Positions 8,519-16,076 of a DNA stretch of 64,000 nucleotides are shown here, in pieces. Within the stretch, counting starts at the first letter, position 1; each line of letters starts with the position of its first letter. Position numbers and translations under genes: made by a program. The notes beneath the pieces are model-generated. The model ran no database searches, was not told where the DNA came from, and saw nothing but the letters and a program-made list of their open reading frames with translations. Source of the DNA: Arsenicicoccus bolidensis DSM 15745. Its GTDB lineage: Bacteria; Actinomycetota; Actinomycetes; Actinomycetales; Dermatophilaceae. The DNA lies in NCBI RefSeq assembly GCF_000426385.1, contig NZ_AUFG01000011.1, positions 1-64,000 of the forward strand. The letters run 5' to 3'.

Positions 8519-10155
8519 CCGTGGCCCCCGCGACGGTGCTCGGCCTGCCCGTGGGCCTGGACCCTCGCACCCCGGTCGTCATCGGGGTGGGGGAGTGGAG
8601 CGAGCGGCTGGGTGACCCGGCCTACGCCGCGCTGTCGCCGGTGGAGCTGGCGGCCCGGGCCGTCGAGCAGGCCCTGGCGGACGCCGCTCCGGGCGTGGGG
8701 GCGCAGGCGTTGCGCCGTGCGGTCGGCGTGGTGGCCGACATCCCGCAGTTCGAGGTCTCGACTCCGGACGCCGTCGCGCCGCTGGGCCGCTCGGACAACG
8801 TGCCGCGATCGGTGGCCACGCGCACAGGACTGCGCCCGCGCCACGTCCTGACCGACGTGGCCGGCGGGCAGGGTCCGCAGCACCTCGTCACGGAGCTCGC
8901 CGCGAGCATCGCCCGCGGTGACTGCGAGCTCGCGGTGGCGTGCGGCGCCGAGGCGCTCTCGACCATGCGGCACCTGCTCTCACACCCCGCGGCCGAGCGT
9001 CCGAGCTGGTCCGAGACCGCGGGTGGTCAGCACGAGGGGCGCGGGCACGGCCTCGAGGGGCTGGTGGACTTCGACGACTCCGGCCAGATCGACGCCCCCC
9101 GCCTCTACGCGTTGCTCGAGCGGGCCCGGCAGCGCCGGCTGGCGCAGGCGGGGATGGACGACGCGGACTACCGACGCTCGATGGGCGAGCTGTTCGCGCC
9201 CTTCACCCGGGTCGCGGGCCACCACCCGCACGCAGCGCTGCGCGAGATCCTCTCTGCCGCAGACCTGCTCGCCGTGACGCCGCGCAACCGGATGGTGGCC
9301 GAGCCCTATCCCAAGCTCCTCGTCGCGCGCGACCTGGTCAACCAGGGCGCCGCCGTGATCGTCGCGTCGATCGAGCGCGCCGCGAGCCTCGGTGTGCCGC
9401 GAGACCGTTGGGTCTATCTGCACGGGCACTGCGACACGGTCGAGCGGCCCCTGCTGGAGCGACCGGACCTCGGCGCCTACCCGGCCGGCGCCGCCGCGGT
9501 CCGGTCCGCCCTGGAGGTGGCGGGGACCGGCCTGGACGAGGTGCGCCACCTCGATCTCTACTCCTGCTTCCCCGTCGCCGTGTCGTCGGTGTGCGACGGG
9601 ATCGGCCTCGCCCCGGACGACCCGCGCGGGCTCACGCTGACCGGCGGGCTCCCCTACTTCGGCGGCCCTGGCAACGACTACACCATGCACGCCATCGCCG
9701 AGGCCGTGCGCCGGTTGCGCTGCGCCCCAGGGGACTTCGCGCTCACCACCGGCAACGGCGGAGTGCTGTCGAAGTACTCGGTCGGGCTGTGGTCGACCAC
9801 CCCACGGGCCTGGCGACCGGGCGAGTCGGGCGCCGTGCAGCGCCGGCTCGACGCCGCGCCGACCGTGCCACACCGCGCCCCGGGGCAGCACACCGCCCTG
9901 ACGTCGGGCGCCGGCATACGGGACGGCCTGGAGACCTGGACGGTCACGCACGCCAAGGACGGGGCGCGCGAGGCGACCCTCGTGGTCCGCGACGCCGACG
10001 GGGTGCGCTCGATGCACCGAACCAGCGACCCTGCGGTCCTGGCCGAGCTGACTGAGCTGGCTGAGCTGCCTGAGCTGGCTGAGCTGGCTGAGCTGACGGA
10101 CCTGACCGCGCCTCCCTCCACCGCCGAGTGGTCAGTTCCGGACGTCGGGAACTGA
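8515..10155 (+). CDS. Thiolase-like (acetyl-CoA acetyltransferase-related) protein
   Basis: 546 residues with a thiolase superfamily fold: VVIGVGEWSER at the N terminus, repeated halves, LDLYSCFPVAVSS in the third quarter, and GGLPYFGGPGNDYTMHAI near residue 385. This resembles an actinobacterial SCP2-thiolase-like subgroup. At the usual N-terminal nucleophile position the sequence is GGQGPQHLV, without the Cys of classical thiolases, so ordinary acetyl transfer is doubtful. A C-terminal domain follows, ending in a Leu/Glu-rich repeat (AELTELAELPELAELAEL). GTG 8515 with GGAGG six bases upstream overlaps the previous stop. The last codons lie inside a perfect 22-bp inverted repeat. Confidence 0.8.
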   Translation: MTVAPATVLGLPVGLDPRTPVVIGVGEWSERLGDPAYAALSPVELAARAVEQALADAAPGVGAQALRRAVGVVADIPQFEVSTPDAVAPLGRSDNVPRSVATRTGLRPRHVLTDVAGGQGPQHLVTELAASIARGDCELAVACGAEALSTMRHLLSHPAAERPSWSETAGGQHEGRGHGLEGLVDFDDSGQIDAPRLYALLERARQRRLAQAGMDDADYRRSMGELFAPFTRVAGHHPHAALREILSAADLLAVTPRNRMVAEPYPKLLVARDLVNQGAAVIVASIERAASLGVPRDRWVYLHGHCDTVERPLLERPDLGAYPAGAAAVRSALEVAGTGLDEVRHLDLYSCFPVAVSSVCDGIGLAPDDPRGLTLTGGLPYFGGPGNDYTMHAIAEAVRRLRCAPGDFALTTGNGGVLSKYSVGLWSTTPRAWRPGESGAVQRRLDAAPTVPHRAPGQHTALTSGAGIRDGLETWTVTHAKDGAREATLVVRDADGVRSMHRTSDPAVLAELTELAELPELAELAELTDLTAPPSTAEWSVPDVGN

Positions 10156-10171
10156 CCACTCGGCGGTGGGG
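10116..10171. terminator. Long bidirectional hairpin between thiolase-like gene and valS
   Basis: Arms 10118-10139 and 10148-10169 are perfectly complementary over 22 bp, with an 8-nt loop containing GACGTC and further pairing at the base. It includes the stop codon of the 8515-10155 gene and ends 33 bp before the valS stop on the other strand, so it can terminate both convergent transcripts. Confidence 0.85.
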
Positions 10172-10203
10172 AGGGCGCGCAGCGTGGCTCCGGACGCGCG
10201 GGG

Positions 10204-12837
10204 TCAGGCCTTCGGGCGCTTCTCGGCGGGGATCAGCTCGACGTCGCTCACCGCGAGCGCCTCGCCCTCGCCGTAGGTCAGGCCGCTGATGTTGCCGGTG
10301 GCGCGCAGGTCGGCCTCCGCGAGGCGCAGCTGCTCGACCTGGGCGGCCGGCGCGGTCAGCGTCATCGCGGTGATCTCGCTGCGCATGCCCACCTTGGCCT
10401 CGGACTTGGCCTTGCGGACGCCCACCAGCGCGGCGGAGACGGTGCCGAGCAGCGACGAGTCGCCCTGGGCCGCAACAGTGCTCAGCTCGTCAGCGGTCGG
10501 CCACGGCTGACGGTGCACCGTGCCCTCGCGGAACCAGCTCCACACCTCCTCGGTGGCGTAGACGAGGACGGGGGCGAACAGGCGCAGCAGCACGTCGAGC
10601 GCGATGCGCAGCGCGGCGCGCGCGGACGCGGAGCCCTCCTCCCCGCGGCCACCGTGGGCACGGTCCTTGACCAGCTCGATGTAGTCGTCGCAGAAGGTCC
10701 AGAAGAAGGTCTCGGTGGCCTCCAGGGCGCGGGTGTAGTCCATCGCCTGGTAGCCCGCGGTCGCGGTCTCGACGACCTCGGCCAGGGACGCCAGCATCGC
10801 CCGGTCCAGCGGCTCGGTCACCTGCTCGGTCAGGTCGCCGGAGACCTCGCCGAAGGACAGCGCGAACTTGCTGGCGTTGAGCAGCTTGATGGCCAGGCGG
10901 CGGCCGACCTTCATCTGCGCCTCGTCCAGCGCCGTGTCCGTCCCGAGGCGAGCAGCCCCGGCCCAGTAGCGGATCGCGTCGGTCCCGTGCTGCTTGAGCA
11001 GGTCGATGGGCGTGGTGGCGTTGCCCTTGGACTTGCTCATCTTCTTGCGGTCGGGGTCGAGGATCCAGCCGTTGACGGTCGCGTCGGTCCACGGCAGCGA
11101 GCCGTGCTCCAGGTGGGCGCGCACCATCGTCGCGAACAGCCAGGTCCGGATGATGTCGTGCCCCTGGGGACGCTGGTCGAAGGGGAAGATCTTGGCGAAC
11201 AGCTCGGGGTCCGAGCCCTGCCCGCCCGCGCGCCAGCCCGCAGCGATCTGCGGGGTCAGCGAGGAGGTCGCCCACGTGTCCATGACGTCCGCGTCGCCGA
11301 CGAAGCCACCGGCCTGGCCGCGCTGGGACTCGTCATACCCCGGGGCCGGCTGCGAGGCCGGGTCGACCGGCAGCTGCTCCTCGGTCGGGACGATCCGCTC
11401 CTCCCAGCGGACCTCGCCCTGCTCGTCCACGCGATACCACACGGGGATCGGCACGCCGAAGAAGCGCTGCCGCGAGATCAGCCAGTCGCCGTTGAGGCCG
11501 CCGACCCAGTTGTCATAGCGGGACCGCATGTAGGACGGGTGGAAGTCGAGCTCGCGCCCCCGCGCCCGCATCGCCTCGCGCAGGTCCTCGTCACGACCGC
11601 CGTTGCGGATGTACCACTGGCGGGAGGTCACGATCTCGAGGGGCTTGTCCCCCTTCTCGAAGAAGTTGGCCTTGCGCTGGGTCTTGGTGGGCTCACCGTC
11701 CAGGTCGCCGGAGCCGCGCAGCGCGTTGACCACGGCCTCCCGGGCGGAGTGCGTGGTCTTGGTGGCCATCTCGGAGTAGATCTCGCGACCGGTCTCGGAC
11801 CTGATCCAGTCCGGGGTCTCCGCCTGGATGCGGCCGTTGCGGGTGATGACCGAGCGCATGGGCAGCTGCAGCTCGCGCCACCACTGCACGTCGGTCAGGT
11901 CGCCGAAGGTGCAGCACATGGCGATGCCGGCGCCCTTGTCCATCTCGGCGGCCGGGTGCGCCAGGACGGGCACCTCGACCTCGAAGAGCGGGGAGCGCAC
12001 CGTGGACCCGAACAGGCCCCGGTAGCGCTCGTCGTCCGGGTGCGCGATCAGGGCGACGCAGGCCGGGAGCAGCTCGGGACGGGTGGTCTCGATGTAGACC
12101 TTGCCGCCGTCGGGAGCGTGGAAAGACACGCGGTGGTAGGCGCCCGGGTAGTCGCGCGCCTCGAGCTCGGCCTGGGCGACGGCGGACTGGAAGGTCACGT
12201 CCCACAGCCCCGGCGCCTCGGCCTGGTAGGCCTCTCCGCGAGCGAGGTTGCGCAGGAAGGCCTGCTGGGCGGTGGCGCGCGAGTGGTCGTCGATCGTGCG
12301 GTACTGCACGTCCCAGTCGAGGGACAGGCCGAGGTAGCGGAAGGTGTCCTCGAAGGTCACCTCGTCCTTGACCGTGAGGATGTCGCACAGCTCGATGAAG
12401 TTGGCCCGGCTGATCGGGACCTGGTCGGCGGCCTTGACCGACTTGCCGTCGGCACCCTCGTGCGGCGGCCGGAACTGCGGGTCGTGGTGCAGGGTCGCGT
12501 CGCCACGGACCCCGTAGTAGTTCTGCACGCGGCGCTCGGTCGGCAGGCCGTTGTCGTCCCACCCGATCGGGTAGAACACCTCGAAGCCCGCCATCCGCTT
12601 GTAGCGCGCGATGCAGTCGGCCTGCGTGTAGCCGAAGACGTGGCCGATGTGCAGCGAGCCCGACGCGGTGGGCGGGGGCGTGTCGATCGCCCAGATCTGC
12701 TCGCGGGGCAGCTCCATCGCCCGGGCCTTGTCGAAGCGGTAGGTCCCCTGGTCACGCCATACCTGCGTCCACTTGTCCTCCAGGCCGTCGAGCGACGGCT
12801 TGTCCGGGACGTGGGTGCGGGGCGTGTCGGTCGTCAT
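10204..12837 (-). CDS. valS: Valyl-tRNA synthetase
   Basis: 877-residue class I synthetase that charges tRNA-Val. HIGH motif as SLHIGHV near the N terminus, KMSKS motif in DRKKMSKSKGN, the editing CP1 domain with PLFEVEVPVLAHP, and the GWDDNGLPTERRVQNYYGV region typical of actinobacterial ValRS. The C-terminal anticodon-binding region ends with the usual GISGL-like NISGLTYGEGE segment. ATG 12837 is preferred over ATG 12849: a GATGAT hexamer sits seven bases before it, matching the leaderless arrangement seen elsewhere in the window. Its terminator is shared with the convergent thiolase-like gene. Confidence 0.97.
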   Translation of the reverse strand: MTTDTPRTHVPDKPSLDGLEDKWTQVWRDQGTYRFDKARAMELPREQIWAIDTPPPTASGSLHIGHVFGYTQADCIARYKRMAGFEVFYPIGWDDNGLPTERRVQNYYGVRGDATLHHDPQFRPPHEGADGKSVKAADQVPISRANFIELCDILTVKDEVTFEDTFRYLGLSLDWDVQYRTIDDHSRATAQQAFLRNLARGEAYQAEAPGLWDVTFQSAVAQAELEARDYPGAYHRVSFHAPDGGKVYIETTRPELLPACVALIAHPDDERYRGLFGSTVRSPLFEVEVPVLAHPAAEMDKGAGIAMCCTFGDLTDVQWWRELQLPMRSVITRNGRIQAETPDWIRSETGREIYSEMATKTTHSAREAVVNALRGSGDLDGEPTKTQRKANFFEKGDKPLEIVTSRQWYIRNGGRDEDLREAMRARGRELDFHPSYMRSRYDNWVGGLNGDWLISRQRFFGVPIPVWYRVDEQGEVRWEERIVPTEEQLPVDPASQPAPGYDESQRGQAGGFVGDADVMDTWATSSLTPQIAAGWRAGGQGSDPELFAKIFPFDQRPQGHDIIRTWLFATMVRAHLEHGSLPWTDATVNGWILDPDRKKMSKSKGNATTPIDLLKQHGTDAIRYWAGAARLGTDTALDEAQMKVGRRLAIKLLNASKFALSFGEVSGDLTEQVTEPLDRAMLASLAEVVETATAGYQAMDYTRALEATETFFWTFCDDYIELVKDRAHGGRGEEGSASARAALRIALDVLLRLFAPVLVYATEEVWSWFREGTVHRQPWPTADELSTVAAQGDSSLLGTVSAALVGVRKAKSEAKVGMRSEITAMTLTAPAAQVEQLRLAEADLRATGNISGLTYGEGEALAVSDVELIPAEKRPKA

Positions 12838-12923
12838 ACGCGCGATCATCCCAGAGCGCGAGCACGGACGGCCAATCCGCTCGCGGCCGGGGCCGTCGTC
12901 CTCGGGCAGGGGTGACCGACCGG

Positions 12924-12929
12924 TAGGGT
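12924..12929 (+). promoter_or_regulatory. -10 hexamer TAGGGT for leaderless plsC
   Basis: TAGGGT ends 7 nt before ATG 12937, a spacing that would put transcription start at or next to the A of the start codon. No Shine-Dalgarno sequence is present between them. Confidence 0.6.
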
Positions 12930-12936
12930 CCGTGCC

Positions 12937-13707
12937 ATGGCGAGCTTCTGGCAGATGCTGCGGCACGACCCCGTCTACACCCCCGTCGTGGAGGCGTTCA
13001 AGGGGGTCTTCGCCCTGCAGGGGCTGCGCTTCCGGATCACGGGGGAGGACAACGTCCCCAGCGAGGGTCCCGCGGTGATGATGATCAACCACACCGGCTA
13101 CTTCGACTTCACGTATGCCGGTCTGGCGGCTCTCCCGTCGCGTCGCCTCGTCCGGTTCATGGCCAAGGAGAGCGTGTTCCGCCACCCGGTGAGCGGTCCG
13201 CTGCTGCGCGGCATGCGGCACATCTCGGTCGACCGCTCCGCCGGGGCCGCGTCCTACGAGACCGCCCTCGACGCCCTGCGCTCCGGCGAGATCGTCGGCG
13301 TCTTCCCCGAGGCGACGATCTCGATGTCCTTCGAGCCCAAGGCGTTCAAGACCGGGGGAGTGCGCATGGCCCAGGCCACGGGCGCGCCCGTGCTGCCCGT
13401 CGCGATCTGGGGCTCGCAGCGCGTCTGGACCAAGGGTCACCCCAAGCGGCTCGGCCGCAGCAACGTGCCCATCGGGATCACGGTGGGGGAGCCGATCCGG
13501 GTCCGTCCCGAGGACGACGTCGTCGAGGTGACGGCGCACGTGCGCGAGACGATCACGCGGATGCTCCACGCGCTGCAGGACGCCTACCCGCCCGTGCCGG
13601 AGGCCGAGCAGCACCTGGTGCCGGTCCGCCTCGGCGGGTCGGCGCCGACGCCCGAGGAGGCGGCGGTGCTCGAGGCGCAGCTGCGCGCCAAGGGCGTCCA
13701 GGGCTGA
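12937..13707 (+). CDS. plsC: 1-acyl-sn-glycerol-3-phosphate acyltransferase family protein
   Basis: 256-residue LPLAT-family acyltransferase, probably acylating lysophosphatidic acid at the membrane in phospholipid synthesis. It has the HX4D motif as NHTGYFD near residue 50, an FMAKES block, the acceptor-binding FPEATIS block near residue 127, and VLPVAIWGSQRVW. No transmembrane helix is obvious; it is probably peripheral. Other family members transfer acyl groups to different acceptors, so the substrate is not certain. The start is supported by the TAGGGT hexamer 7 nt upstream. It is divergent from valS with about 100 bp between. Confidence 0.9.
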   Translation: MASFWQMLRHDPVYTPVVEAFKGVFALQGLRFRITGEDNVPSEGPAVMMINHTGYFDFTYAGLAALPSRRLVRFMAKESVFRHPVSGPLLRGMRHISVDRSAGAASYETALDALRSGEIVGVFPEATISMSFEPKAFKTGGVRMAQATGAPVLPVAIWGSQRVWTKGHPKRLGRSNVPIGITVGEPIRVRPEDDVVEVTAHVRETITRMLHALQDAYPPVPEAEQHLVPVRLGGSAPTPEEAAVLEAQLRAKGVQG

Positions 13708-13736
13708 CCTACCTCAGGTCGTCACATCCGCCCGGG

Positions 13737-13814
13737 TCAGCCCGTTAGCGCCTCGGCGACGAGAGACGCCTCGGCGGCCATGCCGGCAGCGGTGGGGTGG
13801 AGGAAGCCGTTGGG
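13737..13814 (-). pseudogene. Remnant: C-terminal end of an SGNH/GDSL-like hydrolase
   Basis: The last 25 codons on the minus strand read NGFLHPTAAGMAAEASLVAE and then a stop at 13737-13739. This resembles the end of SGNH/GDSL esterases, where HPTAAG carries the catalytic His. Upstream of 13814 the similarity stops abruptly at the junction with the next remnant. No full gene is present. The short open frame that continues to 13934 antisense to the neighbouring remnant is not meaningful. Confidence 0.45.
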
Positions 13815-13913
13815 ATCCCGTTCGGGCACACCAGGCCGCAGTGGATCCTCCCGCACGGGGGCGTGATGACCGTCGACGGGGAGCAGCGCCGGGTGTGGGC
13901 CGACTACGCCTGA
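13812..13913 (+). pseudogene. Remnant: C-terminal end of an S66 (LD-carboxypeptidase/MccF) peptidase
   Basis: From 13812 the plus strand reads GIPFGHTRPQWILPHGG followed by VMTVDGEQRRVWADYA and TGA at 13911-13913. This resembles the C-terminal strand-loop of S66 serine peptidases, where GHT carries the catalytic His. There is no coding upstream: base 13812 abuts the end of the preceding remnant, which runs in the opposite direction. The pair looks like the fused 3' ends of two once-divergent genes. Confidence 0.5.
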
Positions 13914-13931
13914 ACCTACCGCCGGTAGGTC

Positions 13932-14029
13932 CATCAGCCTGGCGTACGAAGGCCGGTCGATGCCTTTACCGGGGGCGGGATCATCAGCCTGGCGTACGAA
14001 GGCCGGTCGATGCCTTTACCGGGGGCGGG
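13932..14029. repeat. Two copies of a 48-bp intergenic repeat (period 50)
   Basis: The 48 bases at 13932-13979 recur exactly at 13982-14029. The core CCTGGCGTACGAAGGCCGG then TCGATGCC is partly self-complementary. The second half is nearly identical to 25229-25257, and a diverged relative lies at 43511-43560. The repeats fill the gap between the gene remnants and the DUF4916 gene. Confidence 0.85.
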
Positions 14030-14569
14030 TCAGACGGCGAAGCCGAGGTGGGCGAGGGCCTGCCGCAGCAGGGTCGCGTGGCCCCGCCCCATCTCCTCGC
14101 CGACGGCGCGGCTGCACGCCTCGCGCGGCGTCAGCCAGGCCAGGTCCAGGGCATCCTGGGACGGCGCGCAGTCACCGGCCACGGGCACGACGTAGCCCAG
14201 CGCCACGGCGTGCTGCCGCGGGTCGTGGAACGGCGTGACCCCCGGGGTGGGGAAGTACTCCGAGACCGTGAACGGCTGGGGGCTGACCGGGATCCGTGGC
14301 ATGGCGAGGGGCCCGAGGTCCTTCTCGATGTGCCGGATCAGCGCGTCGCGCAGCCGCTCGTGATAGAGCACGCGTCCGCTCACCAGCTCGCGCGCCATCT
14401 CGCCGTTGCCGGACACCCGCAGCAGGGTGCCGACGTGGGTGACCTCGCCCCGGTCGTCGACGCGCACGGGCACGACGTCGACGTAGAGGATGGGCAACCG
14501 CTCCCGCGCCTGCTCGAGGGACTCGTGGCTGAGCCAGGCGGCCGAGGCGTCGACGTCCATGGGGTTCAT
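14030..14569 (-). CDS. DUF4916 / NUDIX-related family protein
   Basis: 179 residues. The sequence WLSHESLEQARERLPILYVDVVPVRVD followed by GEVTHVGTLLRV and a C-terminal DALDLAWLTPREA block matches the actinobacterial DUF4916 group, annotated as NUDIX-hydrolase-like. No complete Nudix box (GX5EX7REUXEEXGU) is visible, so hydrolase activity is uncertain. ATG 14569 overlaps the stop of the upstream FAD-linked oxidase by 4 bp, so it is cotranscribed with it and probably translationally coupled. The stop lies directly against the repeat at 13932-14029. Confidence 0.75.
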   Translation of the reverse strand: MNPMDVDASAAWLSHESLEQARERLPILYVDVVPVRVDDRGEVTHVGTLLRVSGNGEMARELVSGRVLYHERLRDALIRHIEKDLGPLAMPRIPVSPQPFTVSEYFPTPGVTPFHDPRQHAVALGYVVPVAGDCAPSQDALDLAWLTPREACSRAVGEEMGRGHATLLRQALAHLGFAV

Positions 14570-16014
14570 GCCGTCATTCCATCACGCGAGGGACGGTGCG
14601 GCGCGGGAGCGTTCATCGGCGTCGCGGGCCACAGGACGCGACCGGGGTTCATGATCCCCAGCGGGTCGAAGAAGGCCTTGAGGCCGCGCTGGCGCTCGAT
14701 CTCGGCGGTCCCGAGCTCGCGCTCCAGCCAGTCGCTCTTGAGGATGCCGACGCCGTGCTCGCCGGTGATGGTGCCGCCCAGGCGCAGGGCCTCGTCGACG
14801 AGGTCGGTGACCGCGTCGTGGGCGCGGCGCACCGCGTCGGGGTCGGTCGGGTCGAAGTAGACCGTCGGGTGCAGGTTGCCGTCGCCGCCGTGCCCCGCGG
14901 TGACGATGCGGGTGCCGTGGCGCTCGCCCACGGCATACCCCTGCTCGATGAACTCGGCCAGGTGCCTGACCGGCACGCACATGTCCTCGGTGAGGTTGTG
15001 GCCCAGGCCGTCCAGCGCGGGGGAGATGACCCGGCGCCCGGCCATGAGGGTGTCGGACTCCTCGCGGGACCCCGACACCGACACGGACGTGGCCCCGGCG
15101 TCCGCGCACACCGCGGCATAGCGCGCCGCGTCCTCGGCGGCGTGGCCCGGGCGGTCGGACTGGACGAGCAGCGCTGCCTGCACCCCCGCCGGGAAGCCGT
15201 AGTCGCCGCTGCCGACGTGCTCGCCATACGCCCGGATGGCACCCACCGTGGGGCCGTCCATGATCTCGAGCAGGTTGGGTCGGTGGCGCTCGCGGCGCAG
15301 CGCCACGATGGCCTCGCACCCCTCCCGCAGCGTCGGGAAGGTCGCCAGCACGGTGGTCGGGTCGTCCGGCCGCGGGACGAGGCGCGCCCACACCCTGGTC
15401 ACCACGCCGAGGCAGCCCTCGGACCCCACGAACAGGCCGGTCAGGTCCAGCCCCGCCACCCCCTTGGCGGTCCGGTGGCCGGTGCGGATCACCTCGCCCC
15501 CGGGCAGGACCACCTCGAGAGCTCGTATGGCGTCGCTGGTGGCGCCGTACTTGAGGCAGCACAGCCCGCCGGCGTTGGTCGCGACGTTGCCCCCGATCGT
15601 CGAGATCGCCACCGAGGCCGGGTCAGGGCCGTAGTGCAGGCCCACGCCCGACGCCGCGGCCTTGAGGTCGGAGGTGATGACGCCCGCCTGCACGAGCGCC
15701 AGGCCCTCCACCTCGTCGACGTCCTCGATGGTCGCCATCGCCTCGAGGTTGAGGGCGAGGCCTCCCTCGAGCGGGACCGCTCCGCCGGCCAGGCCCGTGC
15801 GGGCGCCCTGCGGCACCACGGGGATCCGCTCGGCCGCCGCCCAGCGCAGCGCCTCGACCACGTCGCCCGTGTCACGGGCCCGCACGAGCGTGAAGTCCCG
15901 CGGCTCGGGGATGCCCAGCGCCGCGTCGAGGGCGTGCCTCGACAGGGTGGCGGGATCGGTGAGGGCCGCCGCCTGCAGGGCGGGCGGGACGAGACGGTGG
16001 GCGGTAATCGTCAT
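14566..16014 (-). CDS. glcD: FAD-linked oxidase, glycolate oxidase / D-lactate dehydrogenase type
   Basis: 482 residues. N-terminal PCMH-type FAD-binding domain with VVPQGARTGLAGGAVPL and ISTIGGNVATNAGG, then a FAD-oxidase C-terminal domain with AGHGGDGNLHP, TGEHGVG and FDPLGIMNPG. Such enzymes oxidise 2-hydroxy acids such as glycolate or D-lactate and pass electrons to the respiratory chain. No Fe-S GlcF partner is adjacent, so it may act alone. The exact substrate cannot be read. ATG 16014 has TACGAT seven bases upstream, consistent with a leaderless message. It forms a two-gene operon with the DUF4916 gene. Similar to, but clearly distinct from, the fused enzyme at 38011. Confidence 0.88.
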   Translation of the reverse strand: MTITAHRLVPPALQAAALTDPATLSRHALDAALGIPEPRDFTLVRARDTGDVVEALRWAAAERIPVVPQGARTGLAGGAVPLEGGLALNLEAMATIEDVDEVEGLALVQAGVITSDLKAAASGVGLHYGPDPASVAISTIGGNVATNAGGLCCLKYGATSDAIRALEVVLPGGEVIRTGHRTAKGVAGLDLTGLFVGSEGCLGVVTRVWARLVPRPDDPTTVLATFPTLREGCEAIVALRRERHRPNLLEIMDGPTVGAIRAYGEHVGSGDYGFPAGVQAALLVQSDRPGHAAEDAARYAAVCADAGATSVSVSGSREESDTLMAGRRVISPALDGLGHNLTEDMCVPVRHLAEFIEQGYAVGERHGTRIVTAGHGGDGNLHPTVYFDPTDPDAVRRAHDAVTDLVDEALRLGGTITGEHGVGILKSDWLERELGTAEIERQRGLKAFFDPLGIMNPGRVLWPATPMNAPAPHRPSRDGMTA

Positions 16015-16021
16015 ACGAGTG

Positions 16022-16027
16022 ATCGTA
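16022..16027 (-). promoter_or_regulatory. -10 hexamer TACGAT for the glcD-like gene
   Basis: On the minus strand TACGAT is followed by CACTCGT and then the ATG at 16014. The 7-nt gap equals that of other presumed leaderless genes in the window. Confidence 0.55.
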
Positions 16028-16076
16028 GGCGGAGCCCGGGTGTCGACGTCCAGAGGGGCTCGGGCAGGCTAGGACC

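Noticed and set aside
10513-12915. 800-residue open frame antisense to valS
   Set aside because: Composition is that of a high-GC shadow frame (Val/Gly/Arg/Leu/Asp-rich, no motifs), while the opposite strand encodes a complete ValRS with HIGH and KMSKS.
13841-14860. 339-residue plus-strand frame across the repeats and the DUF4916 gene
   Set aside because: Mostly antisense to the DUF4916 and glcD-like genes; only its first bases overlap the real S66 remnant, in a different frame.
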